Below, in pieces: positions 34,581 through 47,198 of a stretch of 64,000 nucleotides of DNA (within the stretch, counting starts at the first letter, position 1; every line of letters starts with the position of its first letter). This DNA comes from Adenophora triphylla var. japonica (taxonomy: Eukaryota; Streptophyta; Magnoliopsida; Asterales; Campanulaceae), in the NCBI GenBank assembly GCA_022495995.1, contig JAFEMH010000523.1:62001-126000 (forward strand). Reading direction: 5' to 3'. The position numbers and the translations under genes are program-made. The notes under the pieces are model-generated. The model saw only the letters and a program-made list of their open reading frames with translations. It made no database searches and was not told the origin of the DNA.

Positions 34581-36335
34581 TCATTCAGTGGGCATTCCAA
34601 AGTTTTCGAGATTTATGACCCGCGGTCCGGGCTCGCCGGTTTCGGGAGCAAAAGGAGTCGTGTTATTACATTCCCGTCCCGCATAGTTAATCGTCTCTTT
34701 GCCTTTGGCAGAGCAGGCGCTGTTGCAGGAGGAGCCCGATATCTCGTAGGTGTGCAAGCTGGCTTGCTGATTGTAGGCCTTTTCAAACTTAGCCGCAGAG
34801 TTAACCATGGCCCGCAAGTCTCGAGTATGGGAAGTGACTCGAGGGAGGCTCTCGATGTGGTTTCAAGCATGACCGGAAGATGTCCAGCTTGTTCCTCTTC
34901 GGAAGGAGGGATGGCCATTTCACCGAGTTTCGCATTCCACCGCTTGTAAAAGTCCCCAACATTCTCATCAGACGCCGCACCGTTGTTTGTAGGTCAACCC
35001 TATTTGTTTCCCATTCCAAGTTGGCCTTATATTTTTCTCGTGAAGGCATTGGTAATTTGGTCCCATGTGGCCCCGGCTTCGTGTTTCAAACGGAAGAACC
35101 ACTTTAAGGCACTCGGACTTCAAGGATAGGTCAAATAGTCACCACCGCCGATTGGTACATCCTTTCGCTTTCATCGCCAAGGTATATGTGTCCAAATGGG
35201 TTTTGGGACATGCAGCCCCATCAAAGAGATCCAGATTTGGCATCACGAATTTGTGGGGAGAGGAACAATGGAGTCCGGTCTCAGAGGCCGGAAGGCGTAC
35301 TTCTTGCGCCGCTCGGCGATCTCGCGCTTTCATTTCCTTGTGTTGTTCCATGAACCAGGCCGATGAGGGTCTTGTGGCGGAACCGTGGCATTCAAGCTAG
35401 CGGCCGAGCTAGAGAGAGGAGCTACCACCGGAGGCAGATCGGTGGAGGGAACGGCCGGTCCGGGGACGTAGGTGAAAACCTCGTCCCGGCCGAGTTACCC
35501 CGGGAGCATGAGTAGGAGCCTCGAGCAAAGGATAGAACCTCGCGGCTTGTTGCTGATTTTCAACCGGCAAAGTAGGGCGGGGCAGCCCCGATGTGGCCGG
35601 ATAACTTGGATTTCCAGAGTGGGGCCCGTAAGTAGGCTTCGAGTGCGGGCCGCCGTCCCTGATTGTTGAATTGCGTGGCCGCTTGTGGCGAAGGTGTGTA
35701 ACCCGGGGGTACTGCGGTCCCGGTGATTCGGATGACACCGGGATGGAGGCTTGGTATCCCATAGAAGTCTCGAGCGAGGAATGGATTTGTGTGAGGAGCA
35801 AACAACTAGTACCGTTCGAGGAGGGGCTCCCGATCGTGGCCCGTAACCAAGTTGTGGCGGCATTCCGAATCGCGGCCGTTGCCGCGAGGGTCCTGATTGA
35901 TCGGTTCCGAACCGAGGAGGGATCCCGATTAGCCGTGGCATTCCGAGATAGCCCCAACCATGAGAAGACATTCCGTACCGATTTTGCCCCCACCGATTCA
36001 GGCCGTCGGGCCGCATGGATCCGGTGGTCTCGTGGTTGGGGAGCCGGGCCGACCCGAAAATCGAGGAGCATGGGTTCTCGGTAGTGGCACCATAGGAGGT
36101 GGGTGGCGGCATCCCGGTGTAATCGTGGCGACCGAGAGTGGGGTTTGCATCCTCGTCTTCTTCCACGGTGAAGGTGCCATCCGGATTGAGGCCGGCGGCC
36201 GACCGTGACTCTTAATAGCCTCCATAAGGCCGTTTAGCCGTGCTTCCCGTCGTAACCTCATCTCGTTCGCTAACCGATTCCACCGTTGCTCGTCCGAGGG
36301 GTCCCGGGAGGTGGAGTGACGTTATCCCCATCATT
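34580..36335 (-). pseudogene. Broken gag of the reverse Tat element
   Basis: Homologous to the two outer gag copies. N-terminal NGLMEAIKSHG lies near 36215, the Pro/Gly-rich part (GWGYLGMPRLIGIPPRFG) at about 35970, KFVMPNLDLFDG and THLDTYTLAMKAKG near 35200, NLEWETNRVDLQTTV near 35030, and AMVNSAAKFEKAYNQQ and ETINYAGRECNN between 34817 and 34690. At least five frame changes separate these blocks. No CCHC zinc knuckle was seen in the readable parts. Confidence 0.8.
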
Positions 36336-37777
36336 ACCGGCCGATGCGTACATTCAAACCCGGAGTCGGAACAAACGGCGAAGCCGATGATGCGCTGACT
36401 CTTCCTAACCGATCAAACGGTGACCCGGTGCCCGAAACCAAGCTTTGTGCGGAGTCATGGGGAAAGGACACGAAGGTTCGATGTCCGGGAATGGAAGGAG
36501 GGTAGGTGTTCGGGCTTTAGGCTCATGCAACATGCAGCTTATTTGTTCACGTTTACTTAAAACATGTTTTATTATCCTAATCGGTTGGAAAAGATTGCTC
36601 TTCTTTTTCGCAAACTACTCGATTCCCGGATCGCCGGGCCCCGTCACTACGTCTATAAGCCCCTCGTATTCCACCCGTATTTCGACCTCCCAGGTGGATG
36701 TCCCGGCGAGGGTCCTATAGGGCAAGCGGGTCCCACCGACCGAAAGAAAACGATCCTAAAAGTCCGGCGGGTAATCGAGTCTTAACGAGCATTCGATGTA
36801 AATTACGGACAAAGCCGACGTCGAAAGTCAAGATCATGTCCGAGGGCTCGACAAAAAGTCGGCATGATTTGGACCGATAAGCGTCCACGATTGGTCTTGA
36901 CTTGTCGTCGCTAAGCCGTAATTAGGCATGGAATAGTCATTAATCCTTGATGACTCGTCAATGCCGGGAGTCGTTGTATAATTTGTGCCGCCGTAGCCGA
37001 AGTCAAGGCGCCGGCCAATATCTTGGTCAAAGTCTCGCGGCGGAAAACCGCGTAACTTCGACCGATTAGGGACCCGAAAGATATTGAGTCGGTATGCCGA
37101 CAAAGGCTTGAAAGGAAAGGTCTATACACGGACAGGCATGACACGCACTGCACTAAAAACCAACCGGGTCTCTGACAAAGTGTGTCACGGACAAGTGCAT
37201 GGTCGACACGAGGCTCCATGGGATGTTTGGGTAGTCCCGTGCTCATCCGAGAGGCGTAATAAGACCAAACGGACCGCGACAAGGATTTCACAGTGTTAAG
37301 GACGTAGTGTGCAGTGTACGGTCACGTGCGCGTAGTGTGCAAGCAGTCTATATTCTTTTTCTGAGTAAAATAGAAATTTTTTATGTGTCTTAAAAATATG
37401 ATGCATGATTTTTTTTTGGAAATTTTCTTTTTTTTTGAAAATCCTTTTTTTTTTGAATTTTTTTTTGAAAATTTTAATGAGCACATAAGCACGAAAATTC
37501 CGACAGTTAGGGACATTATTCCGACAAATAAAATTTTGACTTTCTCCGAGGCGGCCAAAACAACATGAAAACCGTGCAAAAATCAACACACACACAAAAA
37601 TGATTTTCAAAGCCGGACGGAAGCTTGACCCTCAAACGCTTTTTTTTGAAAACGGTGATACCGGTACGTGGGATTGTTAGACCACAATTTATCCCCGACT
37701 CGTGTTAGGAGGCGATAACGGGAAATTTAGTGGTTTCCACCAATATACCGAATACCATTTTTTATTAAAAAGCTTAG
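36336..37777 (-). other. 5' leader of the reverse Tat element
   Basis: Inverted counterpart of 17751-19165: shared phrases include CCACAATTTATCCCCGACTCG and the ACGTGCGCGTAGTGTGCA region. It contains T-runs at 37405-37470. Only short frames. Confidence 0.6.
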
Positions 37778-37795
37778 TCCCCAGCGGAGTCGCCA
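37778..37795 (-). other. Primer binding site of the reverse Tat element
   Basis: TCCCCAGCGGAGTCGCCA on plus, hence TGGCGACTCCGCTGGGGA on minus, one base inside the 5' LTR. It is identical to the PBS at 17733-17750 and fixes the orientation of the element. Confidence 0.85.
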
Positions 37796-37796
37796 C

Positions 37797-39553
37797 CGTG
37801 ATGAATGTTGCCTTTTTCACGGGAAAAATTCGATTTTTGCGTTTCTTTGAAAAACCAAATAAAACCGGAAAAAACGGAGTCGCCACGCCATTTTAATTTT
37901 GAGGGCCAAAACTTTGAAAAAGCCCGAGATCAGAGATTTAGGTTCGGGAGGTCATGTTACGCGTCGGGAAGGACGTTAGTGTGCACCCGACGCGCCTCGT
38001 AAAAACGAGTCTTCCAAGCTGAAAATCATTTGTGTGGGCGTGGGTGTGTGTTTTGGCCAAAATAAGTTGAAACTCAGAAAAGTAAAAATTGGGATATCTT
38101 TTAAGACTTTAAACTGATCCCATGATTTTTTGGAAGATTTTTGGATTGAGATTTGGTACTCAAAAGACCTTTTGAAGTTGAGAGCCATTTCTGCCAGAAT
38201 GAAAAAGGCAGTGGACCTTTGATTTTAAAAGGGATTCAAGGGTCTTAAAACTTCATAATCTGGATAAACTCAGAGAATTAAAGTTGTTCTAGACACCTTA
38301 AATAAAGTTTGTGCGAAGTAATTTTCCATTTTGGAGAAGATTTGAGGGGTCAAAACCTTCTGGAAACCTCAGATATGAGATCTGGATTCCCAGAAGCTGA
38401 TGAACTAGCCTCTGAAAGAAAATTTGAAAAGAGGAGTTTTACTCACCCAAAAAATAAGATAAAAATATGTCTGGAAAGCTCTGGATGTTGGCTACAAAAA
38501 GTATTTTGTAGTCAACACCAAATTCCAAGTTTATCTATGTCCAAAAATTAATACCATGGACTGAGGTCTGAGAAAATTGCTACTGGACAGCAACTTCTCA
38601 AGGAAGAAAATATGATTTAAAGGGGGGTTTTGCATCCATGCTTGTCCCCATTTCCCTAGGTTTTGGTTAGTGATCACTAGACATTTTAGTGGTGAATCAA
38701 CTATACCAAACCATCCTTGGGGTACATTAGGACTAAGCATTTCATTTGCTTGGGGAGGGGGATTTTACCCTTTGAAATCAAGATTTAGTGCTTGAAAATG
38801 GTTTTTTAGGGTTTTGAAAGTGCATTTTTGCAAGTAAGCAAGAAAAGCTTTGAAAATAATGTTGATCTTTGTAGAAGATCATCCATGGAGATGGTCTTCC
38901 ATGGTGATCTTCTTAGATCTAAAGAAAGAAGATGAAAGAACTACATTTTGTAGTTTGAAGATGCATGCATGGATGAGATTTAGGGTTAGGAAGAGGAGGG
39001 TTTACCAATCTTCCTTGTGTTCTTGAGTGTTTGGCTTGAGTATATGAGTGTTTAGGGATTTAATATGAGAGTGAGTGGATGAATATGAGTTGGGAAAGAT
39101 TGGAGAGAAAAAGGTGACAATTCTTGAAGAATTCTCACTGTTTTCTCTCTATATTTCGCCGTAGGTTCGGTGCAATTGTGTTCTTCCTCCTTATTTTTGT
39201 GACTCGGAGGGCTCAATTTATAGCCCTCCCGAGATGACAATCCCATCCGCGCGGACAAGTCCAGCAATAAGGCACTGTTCATTAAATGCGCCTTCCACTT
39301 TGGACAAGAAGAATAATCTTTTTCAAAATTCAAATTAATGTACCATTTTTGTGTTTCCAGCCATTTCTATTTATGGTTTTCTTCTTTTGTTTTGCCTTTT
39401 GAGATTCTTTTTAAGGTTTAACCTTAAATAACAATGCCCATTTTACCCTCACTTTGTTAGAAATGTTAGGATAGTTAGGAATTGTTAGAAATGTTATAAC
39501 TTTCGTTAATTTTCTAACGAAAATTCTAACAAGCTCAAATTGGAGCACTTACA
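37797..39553 (-). repeat. 5' LTR of the reverse Tat element
   Basis: About 1,757 bp, from TGTAAGTGCTCC at 39553 to the PBS-side end at 37797, where the expected T of the terminal CA has mutated (CGTGATG instead of TGTGATG). TATA (minus) is at 39216-39223 and TCCGCGCGGA at 39246-39255, again with 22 bp between them. Confidence 0.85.
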
Positions 39554-40466
39554 CTTGGGAACAGATTACCAGTACTTTCACAGATAAATATAAAGCCAAC
39601 TTGGAATGGGAAACAAACAGAGTTGACCTGCAGACAACGATGCAGCGCCCTGATGAGAATATTGGGGATTTCTATAAAAGGTGGAACCTGAAGCTCAGTG
39701 AAATGGCCATTCCTCCCTCTGACGAGGAGCAGTTAGACATCTTTCAGTCATGCTTGAAGTCGCATTTGAGAGCTTCCCTCGCCATTTCCCTACGCCGACT
39801 TACGTGCAATGGTTAATTCCGGCTAAGTTCGAAAAGGCTTACAATCGCCAGCAAGTTGTTGCACCCGCTACGTATACCGGGTTTCTTCCACCTCCAACAC
39901 GGCTCCCGCCCAACCAAAAGGTAAAGAAGTGATTAGCTATACGGGACAGATCAGAACAATGCCACTTCCTTTGTTCCCAAGAAACCTGATGCATCCAGAT
40001 CCCGGCTCCAAGACTTGAGAAACTTTGGGATGCCTTTGAGTGATATCTTCAGAGGTTTGGTGAGAGAAGGTTTGCTCCGGCCTTTGGAAAATTATCAGCC
40101 TAGAAACCCCAATGCTCCTTTGGATACCTCCAAGCATTGTGCCTTTCATCGCACTCACGGGCGCCGATGTATGATTACGTCCCCGAAAAGGCAATCCAAA
40201 GTTTGATTGAACAAGGGAGGTTAGAGGTGCCTGAAGGGCCCAATACTATCAGTAACCCATTCCCTAGAAACAACAACCCGAATGTCAACATGGTCGAGTT
40301 TGGTGATTCAAGACTTGTGGGCATAATGGAATTTGACTCACCCCTTTGTAAGGTCGGCGGATCGACCATCACAGATGATGAAAATGGTTGGATTAAGCAA
40401 GAGATTGCCAAAGAAATCCTGATGGAAAGATCTGCAATAGCCCCCATCTCCAGCGTCGAAGAGTAG
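39554..40466 (+). pseudogene. 3' part of gag, outer Tat element (right copy)
   Basis: Starts inside the gag domain (WEQIT, then NLEWETNRVDLQTT, FYKRWNLKLSEMAIPPSDEE) at the edge of the reverse element. It continues through frame changes to the gag C-terminal part: RNFGMPLSDIFRGLVREGL, the CAFHRTHG segment (conserved in Tat gag), then KAIQSLIEQGRLEVPEG and a final frame ending TAG at 40464-40466. A small deletion sits after CAFHRTHG. The first ~400 bp are a diverged duplicate of 20466-20875, so this copy is not the continuation of the left gag. Confidence 0.75.
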
Positions 40467-43400
40467 ATGCATGGTCCAACAACAAAGAGCGGCTAGACTA
40501 GGGGCTACCTATCTTTAAAATAGTCTTTTAAGTCAACCTTCGTAGATTCTAGTACTTTTCTTTCACCTAAGTCCTCCCTGGACATTTGTCGTTGTAGTCC
40601 ATTTTGGACATAGTAGTTAAATGTCTAACTTTTAATATAAGTCTTTTTTCTTTTCTTGCTAGACTCGAGACATCACTTGCACACCCACGTTACACTTAAT
40701 TGAAATGGTTTTATCCTAGATGATCACTTGTGCTGCTCAACCACTAATTCTTTGAAATGATTAATATTTAAATTAATAGGAGTGAGAAAATCAATTGATA
40801 TCCTTCCCAAATTGGGGCTTACCAACTCCCCATCTTGCATCTCATATGCTCACATCCCTTTCATCATCATCCTCTCGTTGCTCGATGAATTTGCATGGAT
40901 CTTTTCTCATTTAAAGCTTAAGCAAGCAATGAAGACTTAATTTCGTTTAGGTCATCCGGTAAGGATTGCGGTCGAAGCCTTTCACCCATAGGAAAAGCCA
41001 TTACCTTACCCTCACCAAACAATATCCTTTCATTTCAAGATCGGCATGTTTTGAAACCCTGTTTAGCCATCACCTTTGCTCCTTATTGAGAGAATTCCAA
41101 GCAAGGCCAAGAAGTTAACTTCAAGAGTCGGCAATGCGCAAAATATCTCAAGCCATGAAGGAAGGACAAAGATAATCCTCAACTCCTCAGGAGGCTTCTT
41201 TCCAAGTCAAAAAAAAAAAAAAGAAGAAGAACAGTCGATCCTCAAAAAGTCCCCGACCTCTCAAGAAGCTCTCCAATGATCAAAAAGGAACCTGAATTCT
41301 CGCAAGATCGCAAAAAGTTGTCGATAGCTTGGACTTCCTCTCACCATTACCTTAAATCAATCCCAAGCCATCCTCTCAATTTTAGAGGATACTCCCATTA
41401 CCCGGCCAAAGTCAAAATTTGACCTCTCATTCTTAGAGGCAATCAATCTTCCCCGCCATAGATTTCCCAAACACATCCCTGCAAGCCAACCTCTCACCTT
41501 TAGAGGTTCAGTCAGCCAAAGGGCCCAGCGGATCTCTCAATTTAAGAGGTCATAACTTCCAAAATTACCCGATGGCCGATCGAAGCCCGGAAACCCAGCT
41601 GCAATTCCTATCGGATAGCAATTTCATCACAAAATCTTTAAGATCTAAATCAAATTAATGCTTCATTGCTTGCTTAAATTGGAATCTAATTCATCTTGGT
41701 TCAAAATCATCAATCAAAGATTGTGCAAATTCAAATCTGATGTGAGCATAATTCATTTCTACTCCACAAACACTTGCCGTGGATGTCCCACTGGGGCTTC
41801 ACATCCGTGTCTTTCATGGACACTCTAAGGGGATATGTTATTCAATCCTCCAAATCCTCAAAATCCCCAAAGGTCCTCAGATCCTTGAATTTCAACATTC
41901 GTTCTCTTTTCATTCGGGATAAGCCCGAACTACGGCGACCTGAGCTCTTCATAATGGAGGGAACGTAGGCAACCAGAAATGGTCCGGTCGAAATCACAAA
42001 CAAATCTCAAAAAAAAAATCCGGTCTCATCAAGGATCGTCCCTATACACTTTCCGCCCTTCCGAGCTCGATTCTCGATATCAGTTGGCTTTCTCCTTGTG
42101 ATTAATCAAAATATTTGTTCATATCAGATTTAGGGGTTGAATAACCCGAACATTAACAAAGGGTTTTAAGCAGCCTTGTGATTATCACGAATAAAACAAG
42201 TTTTCAAGAGTCTCGACAAGTCTTCTCTCTCTATATCATAGGGAAATAGAGCCAAACACTGTCTTTCTGTCAGCAGGGGCTTCAATACACTTTTCCACAC
42301 CTTGTGATGCTTATACTCTCTCAAAAGAGTCAAACCTAAAGAGAGTGTGTATACACAAAATCGGGATTCATTCCCATTTTTCGAAAGATGTGCCCCTGCA
42401 CGTAAACGTTTCTGAGTCTTGTCCAGTGACTGGTTGACTAAGATTTGAAAAGATGGGTGCCTCCTCGGCCACATAATGACTCTGTCTGCAATAAGACCGC
42501 TCTGAATTTCTTCACGCTGGGGCTTGCCAAGCGGTTCTCCCAGGTTCTCCTGTATCAGCTCTTCAAGCTGGGACTTCTATAGTCACCTTTGGGTCCACAT
42601 TGGGTTCTTCACTATGAGATAGATTCGCCAAGTCACTTCTTCAAAATCTGGACTTTGCCTACTCAGGATCCGGGGGCTTTGTCAAGCCGGTCCTTTGGAC
42701 CTGAATTTTATCAAGTCACAAGAAAGGTCTAGTCACATCAACAACTAGATTTTCAGCTTCAGAACTTGGTACATAGCAGCTTTCCATAGCATCGGAATTT
42801 AAGATCTGGGTTTCTCCCTGCATTAGCAATTTCATCAAATCATTCTCCGAACAAGGTTTCGGCCGAAGTCACAGCTCACCCAAATGAAAGAAGCTTCACT
42901 CACATCAACGTGCCCTAGAGCCTGTCAGCATCAGCTTCAAATGACCAAGAGTGAGAGGGAAATTTTCAACCAAGACCCGGGATCCGAATCCAATCTCATC
43001 AAGATTGAGGTCCATGTGATACTGTAAAAAAAAACCTCATCAACAACCACTGTTTAAATCACGATCGAGGGCTCTCACCTCCCCACTTGCTCAAAATCGT
43101 CCCAAACAATCTCCGCACACATACATCCCAATGCATCCCCTTTCATCACCATGCATCCCCACAAAAATCTCCCAAGGGCTCATGTAGCATGCACAAAACT
43201 TGAATCAATAGGGAAAATCCTAAGTGATTGAAGATCATAAATCATAATTTCCCTATCAAAAGCTTAGGCTAGGTGCATCTTCGAAAGCAAGTAAATGCAT
43301 CATCTCGCGAACATATGCAGTGATACTATCATAATCATTCTGATTCTATGCATGCATCTGTCATCATGAATGTCATATACGCATCTTCCTCTCTACTAAC

Positions 43401-43580
43401 CAATGCAGGAATTCAAACGTGAAAGACTATTTTCCTTCGCTATTGAGACTTACCCTCAACAAGGAAGATGTTTACCAAAGCCCAAAATCAATGGTTTCAA
43501 CAAAATTGCAAGAAATCAAATCCCCCTTTTCGGCAAGAGATGATTCCGGGCAAAACATGTGCAGACCACCTCCAGTGTCT
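40467..43580 (+). other. Non-coding 3' region of the outer element, no pol
   Basis: After the gag stop no protease, RT, RNase H or integrase could be recognised on the plus strand up to the minisatellites. The sequence is of unbiased composition with short frames only. The right outer copy therefore looks like a gag-only, non-autonomous Tat derivative. Confidence 0.6.
41372..41549. repeat. Four spaced micro-hairpins (CCTCT...AGAGG)
   Basis: CCTCTCAATTTTAGAGG (41372-41388), CCTCTCATTCTTAGAGG (41423), CCTCTCACCTTTAGAGG (41490) and TCTCTCAATTTAAGAGG (41533-41549). Each has inverted CCTCT/AGAGG arms around a variable 7-bp loop. The DNA between them is unrelated, so the hairpins alone are conserved. 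Confidence 0.7.
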
Positions 43581-44000
43581 ACAAATCGGTCAGGGACGCC
43601 AAGTTCTCAAAATGCAAATCGGTCAGGGACGCCAAGTTCTCAAATACAAATCGGTCAGGGACGCCAAGTTCTCAAAATGTAAATCGGTCTGAGATGCCAA
43701 GTTCTCAAAATATAAATCGGTCAGGGACGCCAAGTTCTCAAGTACAGTTCGGTCAGGGACGCCAAGTTCTCAAATACAAATCGGTCATAGACGCCAAGTT
43801 CTCATATACAAATCGGTCAGGGACGCCAAGTTCTCAAATACAGTTCGGTCAGAGACGCTAAGTTCTCAAAGGCAAGTAGGTCAGGGACGCCAAGTTCTCA
43901 AATACAGTTCGGTCAGAGACGCTAAGTTCCCAAAGGCAAGTAGGTCAGGGACGCCAAGTTCTCAAATACAGTCCGGACAAAGACGCCAAGTTCTCAAAGA
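43581..44000. repeat. 32-33-bp minisatellite, about 13 copies
   Basis: Unit like CGGTCAGGGACGCCAAGTTC plus TCAAATACAAAT. Variants GACGCTAAG and AAGGCAAGTAGG alternate in the last third, giving a ~64-bp higher-order period there. It lies in the 3' region of the right outer element. Confidence 0.9.
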
Positions 44001-44189
44001 TGCATCAAGACTCTCAACACTATCAACTACCACACAGCCCCCCGCAACTTGCTCTCCTGCAGGTAAGCACAGCAAAGGTATGTTAGTCCTTCAACATATC
44101 TCAAAAATAAGCATGCACTCACAAATGTTGCATGATTACCCATAGCTTTAGCTATCCCTATCTCCGCAAACAGCAACGTAAGCTTTAGT

Positions 44190-44280
44190 CAATCCTCGGG
44201 CGACTTCCCTAAAATAGTCAATCCTCGGGCGACTTCCCTAAAATAGTCAATCCTCGGGTGACTCCCCTAAGAGCAGTCAA
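44190..44280. repeat. Three copies of the 29-30-bp CGACTTCCC repeat
   Basis: GTCAATCCTCGGGCGACTTC followed by CCTAAAATA, three times. The same unit makes up the large array at 53400-54548 on the other side of the inserted third element. Confidence 0.85.
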
Positions 44281-44504
44281 CCTTGGGTACAAAGCTCATA
44301 GCCTCTCGTTATCACCACCTCTTGGACGAACTATGTAGCCTACCATAGGTCCAGTCACTTGACCAATACGGTCACCCTTTTCCCCGATAGTTCTCGTAAG
44401 CCCGAATCTTCCCCAGCGAGAACACCTTCAAATAGTCTCCCTCAGGTACTAAACCTCGACTTAGAATCATACCCCTGAACTAAGTCCCCATTTAGGTTCA
44501 TACT

Positions 44505-47198
44505 TGTGAGCACCCCAACCCGGGACCTAACACGTGTCCCGAACTAAGGGAGCTCAAACCAAGACAAACCATCTAGATTTTTAAAACATTTATTTGCCTT
44601 TAAAGGAAAACTACTTTTCAAACTTCCAAGTAAGAATTAATTAATAATATCTCTACTAAAAGGAGATCCAACTACAACTTTAACAATCCGAAATCTGATT
44701 AATTACACAAAACCCTGAATAACATTGTTTAATAAAAGTGTTTTCCAAACAAATTACAAAAGAGGAATACTAAATAAATACTCTTAAACAACCCACTCCT
44801 ATACTTAACTTGTCAAGCCCCAAAAGTAAAAGTCCACAATGAAATCTCCGGCCTCACTGGTTCGGGTCACCTGCCTCGGAATCTAAAACAGTAAAGGGAG
44901 AGGGGTGAGAATAAATCTCAATGAGCTATTATGATATGCAGCAAGATGCCATACAAGATGCAACATGTAGCATGGCAACACTTAACACATTAGGAAAGCG
45001 GTAAACACCTTACGTTACCTCATTTTACCTTTTCCCGTGCGAACAATAAGTCGTACAACGTGGGAGTAAAACTCCACTCTTTGGTGAATTGCCTCCAAGA
45101 CATTCACCTCTTATAGGACTCATACCCCGAGAGATCCATATAAGAAAAGATATCTATGATATAGAGTATCCAACCATAACATCGTCCCTCCTTACAACGG
45201 TTGCAACATGTAACCGTAAAGGCTACTTATCACTCAAGATAGTCGTTAGCACGGCCCCACCCCCGGCCACAGAGTGGGGAAGGGTCACCGGTATGATGTA
45301 CCTTCAATCACTTATTGAACAAATCAATAATTGATTGGCATCCATCATACCCACCCGAACATAATACGCCCAAGCACATGATAGTTACTTGAGATAAATC
45401 CACAAAACGGGATAAACAATATAGCAACATGGTAAAATATACTCATGTTCAATCCAACATCATAATGCAACATTTAAGTAATACACTATGCATAGCATCA
45501 TCAGTAAATATGAATGATAACAATTAAATCCACCAATGGGATAGCAATAAACTCAACATGCCACATAATCCACAATCGGGATATCACACCACCATATAAC
45601 ACATAATCCACACATTGGGATGTCACATAACAACTTGCCAAATAGTCCATACTTAGGATATTAAGGTAACCATATAATTAATAATTCCACAACTTGGACA
45701 CAATGCCACAAGTGATACCTACCCATTACCAATTAGCTCAATAGTGAAACCTATGGCTTCTACACCATTGCAACTATTCACTAAAGATAGGGAGTGAGGC
45801 TACTATATATCATAAACCACTCTTACATAGTCATTATACGACCTCGAATAACATTTATTAAAGTTCAAGTTCTATTTCCCAAATTGGAACTATTTTGGTG
45901 AAGTCACAAATCAAACCTATCAACCATTTTCGGGGCAATATTTAAACTACTTCCACAATTCCATTTTGATCACTTAAGATGTCATTGAGTAGCCAAAGTA
46001 TTCTACTTTAATCTAGGTTAAAGAGATTTCATTTTGGTTCTAATTTGATTAGGTTTAAACAGCTTCAAAGTTGACCCAATGTCACCAGGCCAGGGCACGA
46101 CTCGTGCCCCAGGGCACGACTCGTGCCCCTTTGGCCTTCCCTTAAACAAAGGCCCCCACAAGGCACGACTTCCCTTTAATCCTTGTCACGACTCGTCCCC
46201 ATCCAAGGCACGACTCGTGCCACGTGGCACGACTCGTGCCCCGAACCCGCACTCGAACAAGGCTGGAAATACCTATGTAGCTATACCAATTTATCCCAAC
46301 CCAAGTTTCCTCTATTTTGTAAACATAAAAAGGTTTACTAACTTCATCCTTATCATTATAGATCATTTAAATCTCCCAAAATAACATCAACCTAGGTTAC
46401 TCACTCTTGGATTTACTACTCATTCAACCATCACAATATCACATTTCACACTTAGTTTCTAAATCTTGTTCAATCCACATTCTTACATTCTTAATCAACC
46501 TTTATGAACAATACTATCATTCTAAGGCATTAAACAATCATTTAATAACAATAACAACATCAAATCATTGATGAGCATACAAAGAAAGGAAGTCATAATA
46601 ACTCACTTGGATTTGCAAAGGAATGTGGATCTTTCTAGCTAGATGAGTTCCCCAAGATGAACCCACTTCAAGGATGCTCTAAGACTTGATTTTTGGTGAA
46701 GAAATGTTCTTGACTTCAAAGCTTCATGCTTGGGCTTCCATGGGAGCTCTCTAGTTTCTCTAGGAAGAAGAAGTAAAAATGAAGGAGGAGGAAGAAGTGT
46801 GAGGAGGGTAATGGAGAGGGAGGAGGGGCCGGCTAGAGGGAGGCAAGGGGGAGAGGAGAGGGGTGACACTTGGCATGGCATGGGAAAGTAAGGGATTTTG
46901 GCCCCCCACCAAGAATAACCAAGGCTTTCCCCTACCCAAATAAAATAAAACTTATCCCATTAATTCATCCTACTCATTTATCCTCCCCACATTATTTATC
47001 ATTTTTCCATTTTTATTATTTTCCTTAGTTTCTTTATTAAATGTCCAATAAATTCTTATAAGATTCTAAATTTACTTTTCACCCAATTTATCTTAATTTA
47101 AGAATTTAATGACATAATTGAACACATAAAATAAATATAAATATTAAAAGCATCTAGTATAATATTAAAAATAAATGCCTAGGGTTGGGGTCGTTACA
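44505..47198 (-). repeat. 3' LTR of the third element
   Basis: 2,694 bp from TGTGAGCACC to GTCGTTACA on plus. It contains four full and two partial copies of the near-palindrome GGCACGACTCGTGCC (46090-46240). Differences from the other LTR are clustered at 45040-45270 and 46130-46255. Confidence 0.9.

Larger units (their letters stand above)
20876..39553 (-). mobile_element. Reverse-oriented Tat/Ogre-type element with antisense genes
   Basis: 18.7 kb between two inverted LTRs (3' LTR 20876-22614, 5' LTR 37797-39553). Reading from high to low coordinates the order is: PBS (37795-37778), leader, gag (36335-34580), linker, aspartic protease (about 32850-31990), a G-patch-like segment, partial integrase (30770-30220), T-rich repeats, two genes in antisense orientation (29407-27917 and 27428-24513), minisatellites, polypurine end, 3' LTR. 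Protease directly precedes an integrase fragment with only about 1 kb between, and no (Y/F)xDD-type RT motif or RNase H was found, so the polymerase region is deleted. No frame is intact. Left and right borders do not show a shared 5-bp target duplication. The lineage call rests on the PBS, the VDNGS protease and the characteristic gag. Confidence 0.8.

Noticed and set aside
43581..44000. CRISPR-like array of regular repeats
   Set aside because: Repeats are contiguous without unique spacers, lie in a plant retrotransposon, and have no cas genes.
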